Positions 1 through 5,201 of a DNA stretch of 5,209 nt are shown here, one piece after another. Each line of letters opens with the position of its first letter. Position 1 is the stretch's first letter. The translations under genes and the position numbers were made by a program. Origin of the DNA: Arcobacter sp. (lineage in GTDB: Bacteria > Campylobacterota > Campylobacteria > Campylobacterales > Arcobacteraceae); the NCBI GenBank assembly GCA_016744485.1, contig JADGEG010000140.1, positions 1 to 5,209 on the forward strand. The letters are read 5' to 3'. The notes under the pieces were generated by a model. The model saw only the letters and a list, made by a program, of their open reading frames with translations, made no database searches and was not told the DNA's origin.

Positions 1-443
1 GCATTACTTTGTTTAATATCAAGCCAAGAATTTACATTGAACTGTATTTTTAAGACTGCTCCCATCTCAAATTTTTGTTTAAATTTTATAAATGAAAAAG
101 CAAAGGATGCTAAAGATGGATTATGTCCTATTAAAAAAAGTGTATTAATATTATCAAATGTATAAGTAATCACTTCAATTAGTTCGTTTAAAAATGCTTG
201 GTATAATACTTCATTATAATGTATGTTTTTATCATAATCTAATTCATTTGCAATTATTTGTGCTGTTTGTCTTGTTCTTTTAGATGGACTAGCTAGAATA
301 AGGTCAGGATTAATATTGTCTTTTTTTAATTTTTTAGCAAGTTCTTCTGTTTTTTTAATACCTTCTGGTAATAAGTTTATTTCGTAATCATTAATATTTT
401 TTATTTCTTTTTTACCATGTCTCATTATATACAATGTTTTCAT
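1..443 (-). CDS. SixA-like histidine phosphatase (3' end cut off by window edge)
   Basis: This reads from an ATG at 443 down to the window edge as an open frame of 147 codons without a stop, so the C-terminus is missing. The family usually runs to about 160 residues, so little is lost. The N-terminus MKTLYIMRHGKK carries the RHG motif of the histidine phosphatase (phosphoglycerate-mutase-like) superfamily: H9 would be the phospho-accepting histidine, next to R8. A second block, ASPSKRTRQTA (residues 51-61), supplies the conserved arginine R56, and LIGHNPSL supplies the second catalytic histidine, H107. These spacings match short SixA phosphohistidine phosphatases, which in E. coli dephosphorylate histidine-phosphorylated signalling or PTS proteins. 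The actual substrate here is unknown. It is co-directional with aroC, 132 bp downstream, beyond a hairpin. A weak Shine-Dalgarno (AGG, 454-456) lies 10 nt before the ATG. A cobalamin-pathway or other phosphatase of the same superfamily is less likely, given the short length. Confidence 0.85.
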   Translation of the reverse strand, partial: MKTLYIMRHGKKEIKNINDYEINLLPEGIKKTEELAKKLKKDNINPDLILASPSKRTRQTAQIIANELDYDKNIHYNEVLYQAFLNELIEVITYTFDNINTLFLIGHNPSLASFAFSFIKFKQKFEMGAVLKIQFNVNSWLDIKQSN

Positions 444-468
444 TAATTTATAACCTAATATATATAAT

Positions 469-474
469 ATTTTA
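469..474 (-). promoter_or_regulatory. Possible -10 box for the SixA-like gene
   Basis: On the minus strand TAAAAT (5 of 6 to TATAAT) would place a transcription start near 462, giving a leader of about 19 nt that contains the weak AGG ribosome binding site. No convincing -35 is seen. In sequence this AT-rich, a 5/6 match is common, so this is only a candidate. Confidence 0.25.
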
Positions 475-479
475 TTACA

Positions 480-497
480 AAAGCGAAGAATCGCTTT
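480..497 (-). terminator. Hairpin after aroC, candidate terminator or attenuator
   Basis: A perfect 7-bp inverted repeat (AAAGCGA / TCGCTTT) encloses a 4-nt loop. On the minus strand the loop is TTCT and the 3' arm ends in a run of four T. It lies 78 bp past the aroC stop and 36 bp before the phosphatase ATG. The stem has three G:C pairs, notable in this AT background. The short U-run makes it a weak rho-independent terminator at best. It could end rnc-aroC transcripts partially and let some read-through into the phosphatase gene. Confidence 0.45.
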
Positions 498-575
498 AAA
501 CCTTTTAACTTAACCAAAGCAAAGGGAAAATAGATGATACAAAAATATACTTTAAAGTAAATATAAAACTATATA

Positions 576-1649
576 CTATTTATAAATTTTTTTTATATTT
601 TCAATTTTACTACTCATATTTAATAAAATCATATCTGCTAATACTAATGCCATCATAGCATGTGCAACGACACTACCTCTAATAGCCACACAAGGATCAT
701 GTCTGCCTTTTAATTCACAATTTACTTCATTGTTATAAATATCTACTGTATCTTGTTTTATAAAAATAGAAGGTGTAGCTTTAAAGTATACTTTTATATT
801 TATATCATCTGCATTTGAAATACCACCTAAGATACCTCCACTTGAATTACTTTTAAAACCTTTAGAGTTTATTTGATCATTATTTTCATAAGCATTTAAT
901 GATGAAGACTTAATTCCATCTCCAATTTCTATAGCTTTAACTGCATTAATACTCATCATAGCATTTGCAATTTGAGCATCTAGTTTAAAATAAATAGGTT
1001 CCCCTAACCCAACGGGACAATTTTTAACATTTATTAAAGCTACTCCACCAACAGAATTGTGCTTAACTTTAGCACCTAAAATTGCTTGTTTTTGCTCTTC
1101 TTCTATATTTTTATCTAAAGCAAATATTTCAGAATTTAAAGAATAATCAAAATCTAATTCTTTAGCTTTAATGCCATTTATTTCATAAATTCCACTTTGA
1201 ATACTTATTCCTATTTCTTTTAACATTAATTGTGCAATAGCACCAGCAGCGACTCGTGTAGCTGTTTCTCTAGCACTTGATCTTCCCCCTCCTTTATAAT
1301 CCCTAATTCCGTATTTATGAAAATAAGTAAAATCAGCATGTCCTGGTCTAAACAAATCTTTAACATTTGTATAATCACGACTTTTTTGATTAGTATTATA
1401 TATAATTATAGAAATAGGTGTTCCTGTACTAAAACCTTCAAAAGTACCTGACAATATCTCTATATTATCATCTTCTTTTCTTGATGTCGCATATTTATTC
1501 TTACCTGGTTTTCGCTTATTCATTTGTTCTTGAATAAAATTTTCATCAATTTTAATGCCAGCGGGTACTCCATCAAGAACACAACCAATTGCTTTACCAT
1601 GACTTTCACCAAAACTTGTAAACTTAAATCTATATCCAAAACTATTCAT
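576..1649 (-). CDS. aroC: Chorismate synthase
   Basis: This is a full-length 357-aa chorismate synthase, the last enzyme of the shikimate pathway. It converts 5-enolpyruvylshikimate-3-phosphate to chorismate using reduced FMN, in the cytoplasm as a tetramer. All three family signatures are present. GESHG is at 14-18 followed by VLDGVPAG, with H17 as one catalytic histidine. RPGHAD is at 101-106, with H104 as the second, running into GGGRSSARETATR around 120-132. GRHDPC is at 315-320. The glycine-rich SGGILGGIS stretch (270-278) is also typical. Only 14 residues precede GESHG, as usual for the family, which supports the ATG at 1649. That ATG lies inside the end of rnc: the two genes overlap by 8 nt (1642-1649). 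No good Shine-Dalgarno precedes it, so translation is probably coupled to rnc. The stop is TAG. Nothing suggests decay or transfer. Confidence 0.98.
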   Translation of the reverse strand: MNSFGYRFKFTSFGESHGKAIGCVLDGVPAGIKIDENFIQEQMNKRKPGKNKYATSRKEDDNIEILSGTFEGFSTGTPISIIIYNTNQKSRDYTNVKDLFRPGHADFTYFHKYGIRDYKGGGRSSARETATRVAAGAIAQLMLKEIGISIQSGIYEINGIKAKELDFDYSLNSEIFALDKNIEEEQKQAILGAKVKHNSVGGVALINVKNCPVGLGEPIYFKLDAQIANAMMSINAVKAIEIGDGIKSSSLNAYENNDQINSKGFKSNSSGGILGGISNADDINIKVYFKATPSIFIKQDTVDIYNNEVNCELKGRHDPCVAIRGSVVAHAMMALVLADMILLNMSSKIENIKKIYK

Positions 1650-2325
1650 TTAATCTACTTTCTAAAGTCTTAAGTGCTATTTTTGCCACTGCTTGTTGTG
1701 CTATTTTTTTACTCTTACCTTTTGCTATTCCGTAGGTTTTATCATTAATCCAAATAGATATTTCGAATTCTTTTTGATGATCAGGTCCTGAAGAGCTTTC
1801 AATTTTATATATTGGAATTACTCCATAATGTGCTTGGGTAATTTCTTGCAATGCTGTTTTATAATCTGAAAATAAAACTTCTAAATTAATTTCGTCATAA
1901 GAACGTTCTAATAAAACTAAAACAATTTTTTTTAAAACACTTAAACCAGATTCTAAATAAATAGCTCCCATAATAGCTTCAAAAGCATCTGATAATATAG
2001 AAGCTTTAGTTCTACCATTGTTTTTTTCTTCTGAATGAGAAATATAAATATAATCTCCTAATTTAATTTTATTTGCTAATTTAGTAAAACCAATTTCATT
2101 AACCAAAGAGGCTCTTATTTTTGAAAGTTCACCTTCATTAGCTTTAGGAAATTTTTGAAACAAATATTCACCTACAATTAAGTTTAGAACTGCATCACCT
2201 AAAAATTCTAATCTTTCATTATTGTATTGTTTTTTATAGCTTTTATGAGTAAGTGCTTCGATTATTAAGTTTTGATTTTTAAACTTATAATCCAAACACT
2301 TTTCTAAAGTTTTATAATCGTGCAT
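1642..2325 (-). CDS. rnc: Ribonuclease III
   Basis: This is a 227-aa RNase III, the usual length. It is a cytoplasmic, Mg-dependent, homodimeric endonuclease that cuts double-stranded RNA, including rRNA precursors and structured mRNA leaders. The catalytic domain (about 1-150) holds the signature NERLEFLGDAV at 36-46, with E37, E40 and D44, and the second acidic pair D113 and E116 in SDAFEA. These correspond one-for-one to the metal-binding acids of the E. coli enzyme. The C-terminal double-stranded RNA-binding domain (about 153-225) shows DYKTALQEITQ, a GPDHQKEF loop and the closing basic helix GKSKKIAQQAVAKIAL. The ATG at 2325 has a good AAGGA Shine-Dalgarno (2334-2338) 8 nt upstream. A predicted promoter sits just above it. 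Its 3' end overlaps aroC, the rnc-aroC order known from Helicobacter and Campylobacter. The rnhA gene found upstream of rnc in those genera is not here. Confidence 0.97.
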   Translation of the reverse strand: MHDYKTLEKCLDYKFKNQNLIIEALTHKSYKKQYNNERLEFLGDAVLNLIVGEYLFQKFPKANEGELSKIRASLVNEIGFTKLANKIKLGDYIYISHSEEKNNGRTKASILSDAFEAIMGAIYLESGLSVLKKIVLVLLERSYDEINLEVLFSDYKTALQEITQAHYGVIPIYKIESSSGPDHQKEFEISIWINDKTYGIAKGKSKKIAQQAVAKIALKTLESRLNE

Positions 2326-2333
2326 TTACTTTA

Positions 2334-2338
2334 TCCTT
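2334..2338 (-). promoter_or_regulatory. Ribosome binding site of rnc
   Basis: AAGGA on the minus strand lies 8 nt before the rnc ATG and fixes that start. It is the only clear Shine-Dalgarno in the rnc-aroC pair; aroC has none. Confidence 0.75.
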
Positions 2339-2340
2339 AG

Positions 2341-2364
2341 TGTGTAATATTTTATTATATCACA
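2341..2364. repeat. Imperfect dyad over the rnc -10 box
   Basis: The outer arms TGTG and CACA (2341-2344, 2361-2364) pair, and inner AT-rich arms continue the symmetry with a 2-nt offset. The dyad covers the -10 and ends 2 bp before the TPR gene stop. It could be an operator, or a weak hairpin in read-through RNA. AT-rich chance symmetry is the competing explanation. Confidence 0.3.
2354..2362 (-). promoter_or_regulatory. Extended -10 promoter for rnc-aroC
   Basis: On the minus strand TGATATAAT is a perfect TATAAT with the TGn extension. It lies in the 41-bp gap between the TPR gene stop (2367) and the rnc start. The predicted transcription start near 2347 leaves a leader of roughly 22 nt holding the AAGGA site. 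There is no clear -35, which is normal for Campylobacterota housekeeping promoters. It suggests rnc-aroC can be transcribed independently of the upstream TPR gene. Confidence 0.6.
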
Positions 2365-2366
2365 TT

Positions 2367-3416
2367 TTATTGCAAAGATTGATTTCTTTGCTTTAAATCT
2401 TTAGCTAAAGTATATTGAATATCAAAAGATAAAATACTATGACAATTAGGACATCTTTGAGCAAAAATAGGATGTATATGCTTACAAGTTTTACATATAA
2501 ATTCAAAATCTAAGTTTGTGTTATTGTCTTTTTCTTGTTTATTTAATAAGATCAATATATTAAATGTAAAATCATCACTAGAGTTTAAATTATTTATATA
2601 TCCTTTAGCATTATATAAATGTGTTAAAAAATTATTTTTTAGCACTTGATCAAAATCTATATCGTTAAAATCCAAATACCACATAAGATCAATATATTTT
2701 AAAAAATCAAATTTTTCAATCTTATTCCATAAATTTTTTTTATTATATTGTATTAAGAACTGTACAAATAATCTTTCAATACTTTTGTGATTTTGAAATA
2801 TTTTATATAAATCATTAGTTTTTTTTTCGAAAGAACTTATAGAATCATTTAAGATGATTAAGGATTTTGTAAAAATTTTATCTTTTTTAACATCTTGTCC
2901 TAATTCTTCTAGACACAAAATTATTTCATATGACTTATCATATTCATATAGTTTTTCATGAATAATTAAAAGATATTTTAATACTTTTATATTTCTTGGT
3001 GAGAACTTTAATATTTTTAAAAAAATATCTCTTGAACGTTGTAAAAATCCACCTTTAAAATAAGTCATTCCTAATAGCTCTAATAATTCCTCTCTTTTTA
3101 CTTTTTCTGTTATATGTTCCAATAAAGTCAAATAAACATTTATAGCTTTAGTATAATTACCATTATGTAAAAATGTTGAAGCTAAAAGTAAAATTGAATC
3201 AAAAGGTAAATTATAAGTTTTATATAAATGTACATAATCATTTTCTTTTAATTTACCAATTTCAAATCTTCTAAGTAGTTTTCTATAATCTTTTCTTGCT
3301 TTCTTTTCTTTATACATGCTAAATGAATAAGTAAGGAATGAAATTGAAAAAATCAATATAAATATAGCAATAATGCCAAATAGTGGATCTTTATATTCTA
3401 TAACCAAACTATCCAC
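2367..3416 (-). CDS. Membrane-anchored TPR protein with C-terminal zinc ribbon, LapB/YciM-like
   Basis: A 349-aa protein with one N-terminal membrane helix (about 12-33, FGIIAIFILIFSISFLTYSF) followed by a basic stretch (KEKKARKDYRK), predicting a cytoplasmic body. TPR-like helix pairs cover about 74-172. The segments FLHNGNYTKAINVYLTLLE and ELLELLGMTYFKGGFLQR, then SRDIFLKIL, read like LapB repeats. Residues 180-300 are more diverged and helical. The C-terminus has a four-cysteine ribbon: C308, C311, C322, C325 (CxxC-x10-CxxC). This order (anchor, TPRs, rubredoxin-like ribbon) is that of LapB/YciM, which in E. coli (389 aa) guides FtsH-dependent LpxC turnover and so sets LPS levels. Function here is by analogy only. 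The start is GTG at 3416, with AAAGG (3423-3427) 6 nt upstream; the first internal Met (34) would lose the helix. It lies 41 bp upstream of rnc and divergent from the malic enzyme gene. A run of nine A falls in codons 197-200. Confidence 0.85.
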   Translation of the reverse strand: MDSLVIEYKDPLFGIIAIFILIFSISFLTYSFSMYKEKKARKDYRKLLRRFEIGKLKENDYVHLYKTYNLPFDSILLLASTFLHNGNYTKAINVYLTLLEHITEKVKREELLELLGMTYFKGGFLQRSRDIFLKILKFSPRNIKVLKYLLIIHEKLYEYDKSYEIILCLEELGQDVKKDKIFTKSLIILNDSISSFEKKTNDLYKIFQNHKSIERLFVQFLIQYNKKNLWNKIEKFDFLKYIDLMWYLDFNDIDFDQVLKNNFLTHLYNAKGYINNLNSSDDFTFNILILLNKQEKDNNTNLDFEFICKTCKHIHPIFAQRCPNCHSILSFDIQYTLAKDLKQRNQSLQ

Positions 3417-3422
3417 AAAAAA

Positions 3423-3427
3423 CCTTT
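3423..3427 (-). promoter_or_regulatory. Ribosome binding site deciding the GTG start of the TPR gene
   Basis: AAAGG on the minus strand stands 6 nt before GTG (3414-3416). It supports this non-ATG start and so the presence of the N-terminal membrane helix. A weak TATATT (3436-3441) lies just above it, too close to serve comfortably as its -10. The promoter of this gene is therefore not clear. Confidence 0.65.
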
Positions 3428-3505
3428 CTTAAAAAAATATATAAGACTAACAAATATCATTTATTATCTTAAATATTTATTTTTATTTAAAAAAAAAACT
3501 ACTTT

Positions 3506-3534
3506 TTGTACTTTAAGTTACATTTAGTTACAAT
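3506..3534 (+). promoter_or_regulatory. Predicted promoter of the malic enzyme gene
   Basis: TTGTAC (3506-3511) and TACAAT (3529-3534, 5 of 6 to consensus) are separated by 17 bp. The predicted start near 3541 gives a leader of about 19 nt carrying the AAGG site at 3550-3553. The spacer and -10 contain two copies of AGTTACA (3516-3522 and 3526-3532), one helical turn apart. An A10 tract lies just upstream (3489-3498). Confidence 0.5.
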
Positions 3535-3559
3535 CTCAAAAAATTTATTAAGGTGTTTT

Positions 3560-4819
3560 ATGAATAAAGAAGTTAGTAAAAAAGAGGCATTAGATTATCA
3601 CCAGTATCCAAACCCAGGAAAAATTGCTATTGACACTACAACAAATCTAAATACACAAAGAGATTTATCTCTAGCTTATACGCCAGGAGTTGCTTATCCT
3701 TGTTTAGAAATACAAGAAGATCCTAAAATGGCATTTAAATACACAGCAAAAAAAAATTTAGTTGCAGTTATTTCAAATGGAACGGCAGTTTTAGGACTTG
3801 GAAATATAGGAGCTTTAGCTTCAAAACCAGTTATGGAAGGGAAATCTGTATTATTTAAAAAATTCTCTGCTATTGATTCTTTTGATATTGAAGTAGATGA
3901 AACTAAAGTTGAAGAGTTTTGTCAGGTTGTAAAAGCAATTTCTCCTACTTTTGGTGGTATTAATTTAGAAGATATAGGCTCTCCTGCTTGTTTTGAAATT
4001 GAACATAAATTAATTGAACAATTAGATATTCCTGTTATGCACGATGATCAACATGGAACTGCTATTATTACAACAGCTGGCTTGATTAATGCTTGTGATT
4101 TAATTAATAAAAAATTAGAAGATTTAAAAGTTATTGTTGTGGGTGCTGGTGCTGCCGCAATTTCTTGTGCAAGAATGTATAAAGCAGTTGGGGTACAAAA
4201 TATTATTATGTGTGATTCAAAAGGTGTAATACATAAACAAAGAAATGATCTAAATAAATATAAAAAAGAATTTGCGATTGATGAAAGTATGACTAAACTA
4301 GATGCTTTTCGAGATGCTGATGTGATTTTAGGTTTATCAAGACCTGGAACATTTACTCAAAAACATATATCACTAATGGCAAATGAACCTATTATTTTTG
4401 CCTTATCAAATCCAACTCCTGAACTTTATCCAAGTGAAATATTAGAAATAAGAGATAAAGCAATTGTAGGAACTGGTAGAAGTGATTTTAACAATCAGAT
4501 AAATAATGTACTTGGTTTCCCATTTATTTTTAGAGGTGCATTAGATGTTCAGGCTAAAAAAATAAATATGACTATGAAAAAAGCAGCAGCATATGCAATT
4601 GCTAATCTAGCAAAAGAACCAGTTACTAAAGAAGTAAAAGATATTTTTGGTACTGATTTATTTTATTCTAAAGAATATATTATTCCTAAACCTTTTGATA
4701 AAAGATTAATTGTTGAAGTTTCAAGTGCAGTTGCAAAAGCTGCAATTCAATCAGGTGTTTCTAAAATGCAAGATTTTGATATTCAAAATTATAAAAAACA
4801 TTTAGCTACTTTAATATAA
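3560..4819 (+). CDS. maeB: Malic enzyme (malate dehydrogenase, oxaloacetate-decarboxylating, NAD(P)+)
   Basis: A 419-aa malic enzyme that oxidatively decarboxylates malate to pyruvate and CO2, supplying pyruvate and reduced cofactor. It matches the catalytic part of MaeB-type enzymes and lacks the C-terminal phosphotransacetylase domain of the long (about 750-aa) form. Catalytic features seen: Y40 in SLAYTPGV, K95 in VMEGKSVLFKKF, metal ligands E137-D138 in GGINLEDIGSPACFEIE, and D162-D163 in MHDDQHGTA. The Rossmann motif GAGAAA is at 195-200, and NPTPE at 284-288 and VGTGRSDFNNQ follow. Choice between NAD and NADP cannot be read safely. The open frame extends upstream to a TTG at 3506, but that TTG lies in the predicted -35. 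The ATG at 3560 has AAGG 6 nt upstream, and family proteins begin similarly, so it is preferred. The gene stands alone, divergent from the TPR gene. The symbol follows the closest catalytic family; other names are used for short forms. Confidence 0.95.
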   Translation: MNKEVSKKEALDYHQYPNPGKIAIDTTTNLNTQRDLSLAYTPGVAYPCLEIQEDPKMAFKYTAKKNLVAVISNGTAVLGLGNIGALASKPVMEGKSVLFKKFSAIDSFDIEVDETKVEEFCQVVKAISPTFGGINLEDIGSPACFEIEHKLIEQLDIPVMHDDQHGTAIITTAGLINACDLINKKLEDLKVIVVGAGAAAISCARMYKAVGVQNIIMCDSKGVIHKQRNDLNKYKKEFAIDESMTKLDAFRDADVILGLSRPGTFTQKHISLMANEPIIFALSNPTPELYPSEILEIRDKAIVGTGRSDFNNQINNVLGFPFIFRGALDVQAKKINMTMKKAAAYAIANLAKEPVTKEVKDIFGTDLFYSKEYIIPKPFDKRLIVEVSSAVAKAAIQSGVSKMQDFDIQNYKKHLATLI

Positions 4820-4911
4820 AATAATTTGAAAACTACTTTAAAATTTACAATTATCTCTTATCTTTATAGTTTTGAAACTTTTATGTCAGGATTTTAGTTT
4901 ACTTTTAATTA
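4820..4911 (+). other. Noncoding gap after the malic enzyme gene, no clear terminator
   Basis: This AT-rich stretch holds only weak symmetry: AAAACTA (4829-4835) against TAGTTTT (4867-4873) with a 31-nt loop, and a short AGTTTTGAAACT palindrome (4868-4879) followed by four T. Neither has a stable stem. No open frame with a ribosome binding site is seen. Confidence 0.4.
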
Positions 4912-4936
4912 AATTTTATGAATTTTATGCTACAAT
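4912..4936 (+). promoter_or_regulatory. Extended -10 promoter with abutting 9-bp direct repeat, for the small pilin-like gene
   Basis: TGCTACAAT (4928-4936) is an extended -10 with TACAAT matching 5 of 6. Two tandem copies of AATTTTATG (4912-4920, 4921-4929) run directly into it, the second providing the TG. T-rich tracts recur at roughly helical intervals upstream, as in Campylobacterota sigma-70 promoters, which often lack a -35. The predicted start near 4943 leaves a leader of about 23 nt with the strong ribosome binding site. Confidence 0.55.
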
Positions 4937-4953
4937 TTTTTATATTTTTTAAA

Positions 4954-4958
4954 AGGAG
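4954..4958 (+). promoter_or_regulatory. Strong ribosome binding site of the small pilin-like gene
   Basis: AGGAG, within AAAAGGAGAA, sits 7 nt before the ATG at 4966. It is the best Shine-Dalgarno in the window. It decides the start at 4966 over the in-frame ATG at 4918, which has no such site and would begin upstream of the predicted -10. Confidence 0.85.
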
Positions 4959-4965
4959 AATCACT

Positions 4966-5148
4966 ATGTTAGATTTTATTAAAAGAAGGTTAAAAAGTGA
5001 TAAGGGTGCGATTGATAAGATTTTAGTTACTTTATTATTAGTTGTTATTGGTGTAGCTGGTGTTATGGGTCTTAATACTTGGATGGATACTCAAAAAAAT
5101 AAAATGACAGTGAAAGCTGACGAGACCATTGATACAGTAATTAAATAA
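4966..5148 (+). CDS. Small single-helix protein, Flp/type IVb pilin-like
   Basis: A 60-aa protein starting MLDFIKRRLKSDKGAID. A basic leader (K6, R7, R8, K10, K13) ends in glycine G14, followed by one hydrophobic helix (about 19-36, ILVTLLLVVIGVAGVMGL) and a polar 24-residue tail (NTWMDTQKNKMTVKADETID and TVIK). A short basic leader ending in Gly-Ala before a helix is the plan of Flp/Tad (type IVb) prepilins, which a dedicated prepilin peptidase cuts after that glycine. Cleavage here would leave a 46-residue mature form. The canonical Glu5-Tyr6 pair is absent: the acidic residue is D17, mature position 3. The assignment is therefore tentative, and an unrelated small inner-membrane protein remains possible. 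The strong ribosome binding site, own promoter and following hairpins suggest a well-expressed single-gene unit. No tad or pilus assembly gene is visible nearby; only 61 bp follow it in the window. Confidence 0.75.
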   Translation: MLDFIKRRLKSDKGAIDKILVTLLLVVIGVAGVMGLNTWMDTQKNKMTVKADETIDTVIK

Positions 5149-5150
5149 AA

Positions 5151-5201
5151 AAGTTTGAGTAAAAACTTAATATATGATATTCCATATTAGTTTTTATGTA
5201 T
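5151..5201 (+). terminator. Likely terminator after the small pilin-like gene, with two competing hairpins
   Basis: Just past the stop, AAGTTT (5151-5156) can pair with AAACTT (5163-5168). Alternatively AAACT (5163-5167) with AATAT (5169-5173) and G5176 can pair with C5183, ATATT (5184-5188) and AGTTT (5189-5193), with small bulges. The second stem runs into TTTTT and further T-rich sequence, the form of a rho-independent terminator. Both stems are AT-rich and weak, and they share the AAACT arm, so only one can form at a time. Confidence 0.45.

Noticed and set aside
548..559. Perfect palindrome TACTTTAAAGTA after aroC
   Set aside because: It has no loop, is almost all A/T, and sits alone; nothing supports an operator or terminator role.
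534..560. Tiny plus-strand open frame starting ATGATACAAAAA
   Set aside because: It encodes only eight residues and has no ribosome binding site in a plausible setting.
3436..3441. TATATT on the minus strand as the -10 of the TPR gene
   Set aside because: The implied start would fall at the ribosome binding site itself, leaving no usable leader.
3506..3559. N-terminal extension of the malic enzyme from a TTG
   Set aside because: The 18 extra residues start at a TTG that coincides with the predicted -35, have no ribosome binding site and resemble no family sequence. The ATG at 3560 with AAGG is better.
3495..4839. AAAACTACTTT found on both sides of the malic enzyme gene (3495-3505 and 4829-4839), as if flanking repeats of a mobile unit
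   Set aside because: An 11-bp match is expected by chance in a 5-kb window this AT-rich, and no transposase or other mobility sign is present.
4868..4883. AGTTTTGAAACT followed by TTTT as the terminator of the malic enzyme gene
   Set aside because: The stem is 4-5 bp with one G:C pair and almost no loop, so it is too weak to call.
4918..4965. N-terminal extension of the small protein from the ATG at 4918
   Set aside because: That ATG lies upstream of the predicted -10 and has no Shine-Dalgarno; AGGAG sits ideally before the ATG at 4966.
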